Positions 55,141 to 64,000 of a stretch of 64,000 bases of DNA are shown one piece after another. This DNA is from Echinometra lucunter (Eukaryota > Echinodermata > Echinoidea > Camarodonta > Echinometridae). The translations under genes and the position numbers were made by a program. Below the pieces are notes generated by a model, which was not told where the DNA came from, searched no databases, and worked only from the letters and a program-made list of their open reading frames with translations. The DNA lies in the NCBI GenBank assembly GCA_029962745.1, contig CM057171.1, positions 21,278,564 through 21,342,563 of the forward strand. Reading direction: 5' to 3'. Every line of letters starts with the position of its first letter. Within the stretch, counting starts at the first letter, position 1.

Positions 55141-55766
55141 AACATGTTAATCCTCTGTGCTGTGTATCGATTTGTGAGTTGTTCTCCCTTTTCCGAATAG
55201 GTACATCACCATGCACACAAGTCCTACCAGTCATCAGTTCTGATATACATGATTCGATATTTTAAACAATCTAAAGACATCGGGTTAAAGAACAAATTGA
55301 CTGCACTATCTTATTACCCCTTTCTTCCTGCACTTGGCTATACGCAAGAGGGAGGGGGGGGGCAGGGGCAAACATTTTCAAACCCTTAATTTGTAAAAAG
55401 AAAAATCTCCAAACATCCATAGAAAATAGGCATCAAATCCTTCAATTACAATGCTCAAATGACTAAAAATGCTTCCTCGTGAAAACGGGACCTGCAGCAG
55501 TAATCCATTTGAAATGAATGATAATTTCCAGCTATGAGCCACCATTTTTTTTTTCATACCCCGATGTACAATGTAAGGGCAAGTCAGAATTATGTCGCTT
55601 GACCATGGTGACAAACTTGTTTTCCCTAACAAGTTTCATCATGTTTATCCACTGATCATAATTACATAAATTCTGAGTTTTTATCCGTGCTCTTTTGGAA
55701 GAATTTTCACCCTAGACACTTGTATGCCTTTGGATCACATGTTTTAACGTAAAAAAAGCCTTATTA
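55141..55766. other. No gene recognised
   Basis: Contains a 9-base G-run near 55353 and no structure I can name. Confidence 0.4.
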
Positions 55767-55774
55767 CATTATAC

Positions 55775-56304
55775 CATTGGCGTAAATCCCGGGGGGGGGG
55801 GGGGATGGGGGGATGGGGGGATGGCGTGTACAAATATCCCCCCCACTTTTTAAGGAAAAAAATATATTTTAATTAATCAGTTAGTAAAATCTTTGAATAT
55901 CTGTCATAAACAACCATCATATTTTAGAATTTCTATTTGAAAATGCGATTGAAATCCAAAAAAGTGGTTATTTTTGGCTCGCTCGCTCGTCATTTTAGAA
56001 TTTCTATTCGAAAATGCGATTAAAAATGAGAAGAGTGGTTATTTTTGGCTTGCTCGCTTTGCTCGCTCATATTTTAGAATTTCTGTTTGAAATTGCGATT
56101 AAAAACTAGAAAAGTGGTTATTTTTGGCTCACCCGCTTCGCTCGCTCGCAAAATAAATATTAAAATGTGTGTAAGGGGGTCTGTGCGGGTCGGTTAGGGT
56201 GTGTGCTTATACTTAAGTGTGAGATCGACAGAAAAAAAAAATCGTCAAAAAAGTCAATCATCCCCCCCCCCCCCCCCACTACTCAGAGTGGATTTTTGCC
56301 GGTG
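55775..56304. mobile_element. hAT-type non-autonomous element, family 1, copy 2
   Basis: The 8-bp duplication CATTATAC flanks it exactly (55767-55774 and 56305-56312). Its ends CATTGGCG and GCCGGTG and its interior match the copy at 10868-11364 almost base for base outside the G/C runs, including the three ~75-bp internal repeats. Confidence 0.9.
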
Positions 56305-56773
56305 CATTATACACCTGTTATTTTTTGTTTATTTAGCCTATTTTGACAACCTAAATGCGCTAAGCTATTTACCTTGGTTCAAACCTTAAAAACTATCCTC
56401 TTCACAGGTTTTGTTGATATTGTTGTTTAGTTTTGCTTTTTTCGCGCTGCCGCACCAACCCGGAAGTTTAAGCACGTCTTACCATAATTTGGATTAAAGC
56501 TTATACGTTTTTGTTTTGTTTTTTTTGTGGGGGGGGGGGGTGCTTTTTTTTTTTTTTTTTTGGTTATCTTTTTCTAAAATAAGCTCCAAGGTTCCAACGA
56601 CCTTCTGAATTGTTTGTATGAAATTCAAGATGCACATGCACTTTTACTCTGCACACTATTATTATCATGTTGTATCATTATTTTCGTTTGTCCTTGTACG
56701 GGATGTTCGTTATCTGCAACCGTCCGGTGAATACTTAAAGCATTTATCATGATACGTAACATGAAAAATAAAC

Positions 56774-56976
56774 CAGGGCGGCGCCAGGGTAATTTGATGG
56801 GGGAGGGGGAGGTGACCTACAGCTGAATTCATTTACGTCGTAAATGAACATAGGAATATTATAGTTGCTAGACTCTACCTTCAGACTTGCCAATACTCTT
56901 CGTCTGCCTATTTCTTCCTCAACACTTGCAAAAACCAAACGGGGGAGGGGGGCTGCCAACAGTAGCGCCGCCCCTG
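56774..56976. mobile_element. hAT-like element with CAGGGCGGCGCC ends
   Basis: CAGGGCGGCGCC and GGCGCCGCCCCTG-type ends (AGTAGCGCCGCCCCTG) are inverted. AAATAAAC (56766-56773) and AATTAAAC (56977-56984) match at 7 of 8 positions. It is 203 bp long, related to 42108-42370. Confidence 0.75.
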
Positions 56977-56984
56977 AATTAAAC

Positions 56985-57537
56985 CAATATTTCATTGAAC
57001 CCCATAACTATTTATTGCGCAAAAGCCTAATCAATGAATGTGTATGCCTACCATTAAAGTTTGTTTTTGATACCTTTCCTTGGATCCAATATGCTTGTAT
57101 GTTTGATAAAAACAGTCCAATCCATCATAAAAAAGATTATTTGTCTCAGAACCAGAGCAGATGAACAGCGAATGGAAGACGTATTAAACAGGAACAGTTC
57201 ATGTATCCTTCATGCAGTTAACGAAAACAGGCTAGAACGGGAAAGTGCAATTCTCTCGTACTCTGCGATTGATAAGGATCTCGTCGACTTGCGATCTGCT
57301 AGCTACCGACAAATAGTCATTCGATGAAATGACTCAATGAACAAATCTTTGATATGGGCTTTGATATTTGGAGGCTGTGAATAGTCATCCAGTAGTTGGA
57401 ATCAGCGAGAAATAGATTGAGATTAAAAATATTAATTCATTCGTGGAGTTTCAAGACTTCTTAACAACAGTCACAAAGTACTGTTTAAATACGTTTTGGC
57501 TTTGTTACAGAACTCGCTCCTGACGATGTAAAGGATC
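56985..57537. other. Upstream of GPCR 3, no exon recognised
   Basis: Short reading frames at 56865-57327 have no family resemblance. A 5' exon for GPCR 3 could lie here; an acceptor-like TTTGTTACAG ends at 57510, but its frame meets a stop (TAA at 57529). Confidence 0.4.
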
Positions 57538-58620
57538 TTGATTAATTCTTTCAACATCTTTTCATCTGTGCTGAATGGACTAGACTATCAAAATGAACAG
57601 GACATAGGAGGAATTTATGGAGAGGCTGGAAAATTGGACATCTTTGCCAGCGTATCATTTATAACTTTCGCCATCCTTATACTGGTTAGCAATGTTTTTG
57701 TTCTGGTTGTTCTTCGCCAAGCTCGCAAAAGGTTTGACAAAATCATGCGATTTCTTATCCAGACGTTAGCTGTTTCGGATCTAGTCGGGGGTGTTTCATG
57801 TGGCCTCCATATCATACTTTATTTCATGTTTAAGACGTTCTCTTTGTCTGTGCGGATCTGCAATTTGGTCCCCCTCTTTACATTGTACATGCTTCTGAAG
57901 TCGCTGTACATCTTGAGCCTGATCAATCTTTACAAGTGCATTTCTCTCTTGTACCCGTTGACCTATCGGCGTTACTTGGACCTCAGAAGGGTGCGCATAA
58001 TAGTGATCCTGTTGAAACCTGGTGTGTTTGGCTCTGTAGTGCCTCTGCTACCCATTGGTGGGAAAGGATTCGGTGGAGTATTAGACTACGTGTGCAATTT
58101 TACTGATTCATGGGATAGGACACCGGAAGTAAACTATATGATGGGTGTAGTAGCTGCTGTGATTGTAGCTGAGTTAATAATCCCTCTAATCATCCTTACT
58201 ACCACAAATGTCAAGCTTCTGATCATTGGATGCAAAGCTGCAAAGAGAGTCGCGAAATCAAAGCAGCAAAGCGCTAACCATCTCATGTCTGCGTCCTCTG
58301 CAGAAACCTGCCAACTCGGCCATCAGGGTAACGCCCTCAACGTTCGCGAGAATATTCGTTTCGTGCGCGGCTTCAAGGGCATTCGCACTACCCTTACGAT
58401 CACGGGTATGCTCAATTTATCTTGCATTCCATTTTGTAGTTTAGCCGTTTCGTCAATCATAAACCAAGAAGCGATTAGTGAATCCGTTACATTGGTTACT
58501 GCGTATATCTTTCTTCTGAGTAACGCTTGGTGGAATGCCCTTATCTTCCTCTATGCTTCTAAAACTTTCAGAGAAGAGGCAAACAAACTGAAGAATGATT
58601 TAATTAAAAGACTTGTTTAA
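57538..58620 (+). CDS. Intronless class A-like G protein-coupled receptor 3, no ATG
   Basis: The open frame gives about 360 residues. It follows a TAA at 57529-57531 and holds no ATG until codon 70 (57745), inside the start of TM2. The marked start is a TTG, so the true start is unknown: a spliced upstream exon, a non-ATG start or a lost ATG. The rest is sound: SNVFVLVVL (Asn 52), LAVSDLVGG (Asp 81), Cys 108, NLYK with Lys 133 at the DRY arginine position, a PLLPIGG loop, and SNAWWNALIFLYASKTFREE. Closest relative in the window is GPCR 2. It is probably a paralogue that is either spliced or decaying. Confidence 0.75.
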   Translation: MINSFNIFSSVLNGLDYQNEQDIGGIYGEAGKLDIFASVSFITFAILILVSNVFVLVVLRQARKRFDKIMRFLIQTLAVSDLVGGVSCGLHIILYFMFKTFSLSVRICNLVPLFTLYMLLKSLYILSLINLYKCISLLYPLTYRRYLDLRRVRIIVILLKPGVFGSVVPLLPIGGKGFGGVLDYVCNFTDSWDRTPEVNYMMGVVAAVIVAELIIPLIILTTTNVKLLIIGCKAAKRVAKSKQQSANHLMSASSAETCQLGHQGNALNVRENIRFVRGFKGIRTTLTITGMLNLSCIPFCSLAVSSIINQEAISESVTLVTAYIFLLSNAWWNALIFLYASKTFREEANKLKNDLIKRLV

Positions 58621-59132
58621 GAAAAGGCGCACATGTCTAATTAAATGTGGTTTGAATATTAAAGGCCTATTTGGCATGTCCCATTATATTAGTCTTTTGA
58701 TGCCCCAGACATTACCAATGGTTATGGAATGATACTAACATGAATGGTATCATTTCACTTCTTCTTGTAATGCCAAGTTGTTGAATATGTATTACAAGCA
58801 GAAACAGAATCTTCCTTTAAGAAATCACAGGCAGTTAGAAATGAGTGAACACAGATTTGGTAGGCTATCGCTAGAAAAATTCAAAAAGGGTCTCAAATCC
58901 TACATCTTCACATCTTATTGAAATATGATATACACTCATATATATACATGTTCATTTACATATGCATTTTCCTTCTTTCTCTCTCTTTCCTTATCTCTCT
59001 TACTTCGTATATCCATCGGCGCCTCAGAATTGTTAACTAGATCGATGGCGCATTACAAATGCTTTGTTTGTCATTATTATATGGGAGTGTACTAACGTAC
59101 TACACATACTAGGAGTAGATTCTTATTTGCTT
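58621..59132. other. No gene recognised
   Basis: A CTTTCTCTCTC tract at about 58975-59000 is the only feature. Confidence 0.4.
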
Positions 59133-59282
59133 CACCCTAAAAAAAAGTGGTTAAAAATCATTAGCTTGGTTGAAACTTTGAACCGACCAGCTGTTGGTTT
59201 TAAACAAATCCCCATAAGTTTAAAAACAGGTTCCTTTTGAACCAACAGTTGGTGGGTTCATAATACCGATCTATATGATTTT
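59133..59282. mobile_element. MITE of the 'GGTTGGTT' family
   Basis: AGTGGTTAAAAATCATTAGC and CCGACCAGCTGTTGGTTTTA mirror TTTTGAACCAACAGTTGGTG. It is related to 27768-28650. Confidence 0.7.
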
Positions 59283-59879
59283 GTTGTTCCTTGGAGTATC
59301 TTGCAACTGTCGTAATTGTACGAGTCGTATGACTAGTTGTTTAAATTAAGAATCTACAATTTATTATTAATGCTTTATACCAAGTTTGAAGTGGAATAGA
59401 AACCTTTTTAATTACTGATTTATGTATTTCCTTCTAAGCTTTATTCATAGGATTACAACTTATATGAGGGATCCACATTACGAACCCTTCCTTTTCTTTC
59501 TTAGAATAAAACCAAACATACTTGTTACACCGTACATTGATATGTATATATGTATGTTCTCTGTTTTATGTTTCAAAATGCAATGTATAATTTATATGTT
59601 CATACGTTTGCATGTTTGATCTTTTTTTAATCGTTATGAATTGTTTTTGTTGGAAATGGAAAGTGAATTAAACTGAATTGTGTATATAAGCTATACTTTG
59701 AACCAAGATGCGTAACGTTTCATACCACATCAGAATCATGAAAACATTAATTAATTAATCATTTTAACAATTATTTATCTATGGGTCTGAAGACCTCCTC
59801 ACAGAGTATGAGTCTCTATGTACAAATTTTCTGTACAAAATATTCAAGAGATTTGTTGGTTTGGTGTATATATATAGGT

Positions 59880-60049
59880 CCAGGGGGTGTTTCATAAAGT
59901 TGTTCGTAAGTTACGCACAACTTTACGCACGACTGGAACATGTTCTTGGGTGCTAATCAGATTCTCAATCATTTACATGTAGCATCATAACACCAGTCGT
60001 GCGTAAAGTCGTACGTAACTTACGAACAGCTTTATGAAACACCCCCTGG
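59880..60049. mobile_element. MITE with CCAGGGGGTGTTTCATAAAG ends
   Basis: CCAGGGGGTGTTTCATAAAG, TTCGTAAGTTACG and GCACGACTGG are all inverted at the right end (CCAGTCGTGCGTAAAGTCG..., AGCTTTATGAAACACCCCCTGG split). Arms are about 65 bp. It abuts the hAT-family element that follows. Confidence 0.9.
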
Positions 60050-60054
60050 TCCCT

Positions 60055-61290
60055 TTTGAAATGAAAAACAAAGAGAAAGAGAGAGAAAGGAGAGGGAAGA
60101 GGAAGGAGGGAAAAAGAACAAAAAAAGAGGAGTTAGGTGCCAAAATAGAGTAATAATGGCTTGTTTGCTTGTGCAGGTTTGATGACGAAATAACACTGGT
60201 AACATGAAAGAGAGCATAGTTTTCCTCGCTCGCTGCGCTCGCTCGTATTATATTTAGATACAGGATGTTTTCGGAAAGCAAACACATTTGGCAAGTGAGA
60301 TCAACGAATATAAAATATAGATACCTTGGGGCCCATCATGTATTTTGATGAATAATTATCACTTCTATACCATAAAAAAGAGTATATATTTTTTTTCTTG
60401 CTGCGCTCACTCGTATAATATTTAGATACAGGATGGTCTTTGAAAGCAAATATATTAGGTAGGAGAGGTATCTTAAAGGCACATCGTGTATTTTGATGAA
60501 GAACTTTCACTTCTACCATGAAAAGGAGTATACATGTATTCTTCCTCGCTCGCTATGCTCGCTCGTACAATATTCAGATACAAGATGGATTTGGAAAAGC
60601 AAACGAATTCGGCAAGCGAGGCCTATCATGTAATTTGATGAAGAATTATCACCTACCATAAAAAGAGTATATATATTTTTCCTCGCTCGCTGCGCTCGCT
60701 CGTATAATATTTAGATGCAGGATGGTCTTTGAAAGCAAATAAATAAAGTAAGAGAGGTGACCAAATATATCAAAATAGATATCTTAAAGGACCATCATGT
60801 ATTTTGATGAAGAACTTTCACTTCTATTGAAAAGCAATATATAATTTTCCTCGCTCGCTACGCTCGCTCGTATAATATTCAGATACAAGATGGATTAGGG
60901 TAAGCAAACGAATTCGGCAAGCGAGGTGACCAAATGTACCTCTTTAAGTTACATATCTCATAGTTAATACCATCGTGTATTTGGATGAAGAATTATCACT
61001 TCTACCATAAAAAATAGCATATAGATTTTTTACTCGCTCGCTGCGCTTGCTCGTATTACAGTTAGATACAGAATGTTTTCGGAAAGCTAACACATGGCAT
61101 GTGAGGTGAACAAATATATAATCAAAAAGGAAAATATGATAGAGACACACAATTGAACATGCCTCATGGGCTTTATACTGTTGAATTTGTCGACATTGGT
61201 CGTCGGCAATCGGAGGCACTGTTTGTCGGCAATCTGGCCTCTATACCCCCCCCCCCCCCATTAAAAAAAAAGTCTAGCGACGCCCTTGCT
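60055..61290. mobile_element. hAT family 2 element, 5'-truncated, with six internal repeats
   Basis: It aligns with 38980-39899 from the AAGGAGAGGGAAGAG stretch to the GTCGGCAATCTGGCCTCTA / C-run / AAAGTCTAGCGACGCCC end. CTCGCTCGCTGCGCTCGCTC-like blocks lie near 60226, 60397, 60542, 60691, 60848 and 61031, so the unit is repeated six times against four in the other copy. The left end with CAGGGGC is missing and a target duplication is not seen. Confidence 0.85.
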
Positions 61291-62501
61291 CATCATAGAC
61301 AAAAATCATAACATTTCCAATATTAATTACATTTAAAAAAAAAAGTTATACAATGTATACACAAAAGAACTAACATCCGAACAAAACATAATGACAGCGA
61401 ACGGAAGAGCTATAGGAATAAAGTTTCCCGCACAGGAGAACTCAGAAGCTGCCTGATATAAATCTATGAAATAGAAATCAACTGAATTATTTGAAGCTGG
61501 CCATGGATTTAGCAAGGGGGCTCATATTAAATATATTAAAATGGACGTCTTTCCGCAGGCCGAATTAAACTAACACGAAGAGCAGATACACTAAAATATT
61601 GTTTATGTAAATGATGATGTTTGAGACCAAATAGCTTTTACGTGCATGCCCACCAATACAGATTTCATTGTGAAAACATAACTAAAAGCAAACGTTATCT
61701 TTGTAAACTGTGATGGCCTCTGTTGCATGCATGCAATATTTTGTTTGATTATTTCCCGACGGCTTTAGGGAGGGTCCGTGTCCTACTCCTATCCCATTTA
61801 AACCAGTGCTCCCATTTTACAATTCGGAACACCTGAAAAGTTCAATATATTTTGCTAGCAGGATATTCTTCAGAATAAACTTTGCCTTTTCCTCCTTCCG
61901 GCCCAATTTTAACGAGAATTCTATCTGGATTCACCCGTCCATGAACGTGCCAGATCTTTGAACCATTCACCACGACATTGAAAGATACTCTTCCAAACCT
62001 TTGAAAAGCATGATTATGACGGATGACATCTCTTTATTGGAAAGACGGAGCGTATAATTGCTAAATTTTTCACGGTGCACCGCGCACTAATGGGTTGGGG
62101 TTTTTTTTGGTACAAAATCATATTTGCATCCGTCCTACCCTGTATCAATTCATCAATTACGATACACAGTACCCCAGTATGTCCATTATCTCATGGCTAA
62201 ATAAGCCATGGACAAGGCTAACGAAAGTGGAAATACGTGAAAAACAGCACACCTCATATATTAGTACACAGGAAGATGAATACAGGTGCCTAACTGTGAT
62301 GCCTAACATAATTAAGCTGATTTTTTCCAGTTTTTATTTAGATATTGAAATTACAGTTCTGACACCGAGATTTACCCATCCCTATCTTTAACGTATCTAG
62401 AGCTGCTGTGGTCAGAGGAGTGTTCAGTTCTGAAAAGTGTCTGGCAAGAAAAAGAAATAAGTAGAGAGAGAGAGAGAGAGATAGAGAAGGGCGGGGAGAT
62501 G

Positions 62502-62540
<39 letters not shown>

Positions 62541-63049
62541 GCGGGAGAATAGGGAGATGGAGGGGGAGAGAGAGAGAGAGAGAGAGAGCAGTCTAATATA
62601 TATTGTAGGCAATTTGAACATGTTGAAGGGGTACTTTGGGGGGGGGGTGGTACGTAAAGTTGGCAGACTTGTGCTAATTTATTTTCTGGGGGAGTGGGGC
62701 AGAGCTAGGGCATAGGGCGGTCGTGTTCCCCCACAATCCACTATTGCAAGGGCTGTCACCAACGAATTGTCAAAATAAGCAAACCATATACGGGGGGGGG
62801 GGGGGGGTAGTAAACCAATCCCCGTTAGTCTTCAAGATGCCGTTCCGCTGCACAAAATCTGAACAAACACTGGCCTTTTATTCATTTGATGGTGAGCAAG
62901 ATTGTACCTCATGAAACAATAATCAAACTGGTTTCATAATCCCACCAATGACGTCATCAATCACGTGTCTTGTCTCGAAGAGAGATAATTTCTCTTGGTG
63001 ACACGTACACCCGTATAAAGTACCTGTCGTAAAATGAAAGGTTTGTAAA
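61291..63049. other. No gene recognised; G- and GA-rich tracts
   Basis: (GA)n runs at 62465-62588 and G-runs at about 62637 and 62791. Reading frames at 62095-62391 and 62723-62914 lack support. Confidence 0.5.
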
Positions 63050-64000
63050 CAGGTTCATGTAGTCCTATCAGGCTTCCAGATTACTTTTCAGAATACTCGT
63101 CAATGGCCAGCATGAAATTAGTGCTCGCATTTATATCAATTTGCTCAGCTTTTATTTCAAGAATGAAATAAGCTTAGAGTGACAGGTATTTACAATCTTG
63201 AATGTTTGCCATCCGGCGAGGAAACCCTTTGAGACACTGCAATAAACTAACAGAAAAAACCTGCATCCGGCTAAACACCTTAAAATCTTTGTGTCACTAT
63301 ACCGTGGTATATCAACCGATGTCTCTCCTTTTCATTGTGGTTCTCAGATTATTCTTTGAATGATCAGTCGTCCATCTCTCACTGTAGCATCATTTATCTG
63401 AATTTGCTCGGCATTTATTTTGGAAATAATTTAAACCCAATCTCCGAATGTTTGCGATCCCATTATTAGCATAATGTGGGATTTTTTTCCGGACTGGTTG
63501 ATTAACTACTGAACCTGAAGCGCCTTCTTTGAGGCATTGCATAAAATGATATCGTCACTGTGTCTCTTGCTTTTTTTCCATTTGGGATTTACGCTCTTTG
63601 AATGATTACTTGTCATCGTTCATGATTTTTGTTGTGATATTGACATCGATGCCAATGTGAGTGTTTCTTTTCCAGTAGATACTACGAGCAGTGTATGTAC
63701 CTACGTATCCATAAAGACGGTATTTGACTAAACAATTTCTTTGAGGAACCAAAGTGCTATCTTCATTCTCTATCTCTGTTGTGATATTAGTTTAAAGATT
63801 ACTCTGTAATCCTTATCAGTCATGAATATTTCGTAATCGAAGGGACTACTTAAATATTTATTTCTAATGTTGGATATCGGCCATCCTATTAATTATTTTT
63901 CAGACTTTGCAAGTGGATAATACTATGTTATCTGACCACAAACGCCTCTCGACAATCGCACAAGTAATGTCAGTTTGATATTGATCGCTACAGGCCTACA
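63050..64000 (+). repeat. Degenerate ~250-bp tandem repeats, running off the window
   Basis: TTTGAATGATCAGTCGTC-like words, then TGAATTTGCTCGGCATTTAT, GAATGTTTGCGATCC and CTTTGAGGCATTGCATAAA recur in the same order at about 63060, 63350, 63590 and 63740. Identity between units is low. Confidence 0.4.

Noticed and set aside
1..64000. CRISPR arrays, bacterial operons, riboswitches
   Set aside because: Spliced genes, SINEs and microsatellites show animal nuclear DNA; no such structures are present.

Overview
The window is repeat-rich animal nuclear DNA. It has spliced genes with GT-AG introns, intronless seven-helix receptors, tRNA-derived SINEs, LINE, Penelope-like, hAT and Harbinger elements, and many snapback MITEs. 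The mix (lineage-specific intronless GPCRs, GIY-YIG Penelope-like elements, long G homopolymers) suggests a marine invertebrate deuterostome, most likely an echinoderm such as a sea urchin. The species is an inference; no diagnostic marker gene is present.

Layout. 1-2340 is a snapback repeat. 2739-8283 holds the 3' part of a membrane-protein gene (gene A). 8471-25572 is a graveyard of transposons: a large inverted repeat, a Penelope-like element with hammerhead-ribozyme-like terminal repeats, a LINE split by a 7.7-kb Harbinger-type element, and several MITEs. 27300-37140 holds a complete nine-exon paralogue (gene B) encoding a signal peptide, three kringle domains, a Ser/Thr/Pro-rich stalk, one transmembrane helix and a short tail. 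Genes A and B share the stalk, membrane and tail exons with the same splice phases, so they are a tandem pair. 38980-42370 and 45330-52273 hold more hAT, Harbinger and unclassified elements. 42972-58617 holds three intronless GPCR genes on the plus strand, separated by repeats. 58621-64000 is repeats without a recognisable gene.

Gene function. Gene B looks like a type I cell-surface glycoprotein. Its extracellular kringles would bind a partner that cannot be named from sequence, and both paralogues end with the same cytoplasmic tail carrying a YELV sorting-type motif. The three GPCRs are mutual paralogues with altered DRY and NPxxY motifs; the third has no ATG in its contiguous reading frame. 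I see no sign that the kringle genes and the GPCRs act together.

The strongest unusual signals are the hammerhead ribozyme motifs in both inverted terminal repeats of the Penelope-like element, the complete kringle membrane-protein gene with its truncated neighbour, the precise Harbinger insertion that splits a LINE reading frame, and several transposon insertions with exact 8-bp or 3-bp target-site duplications.
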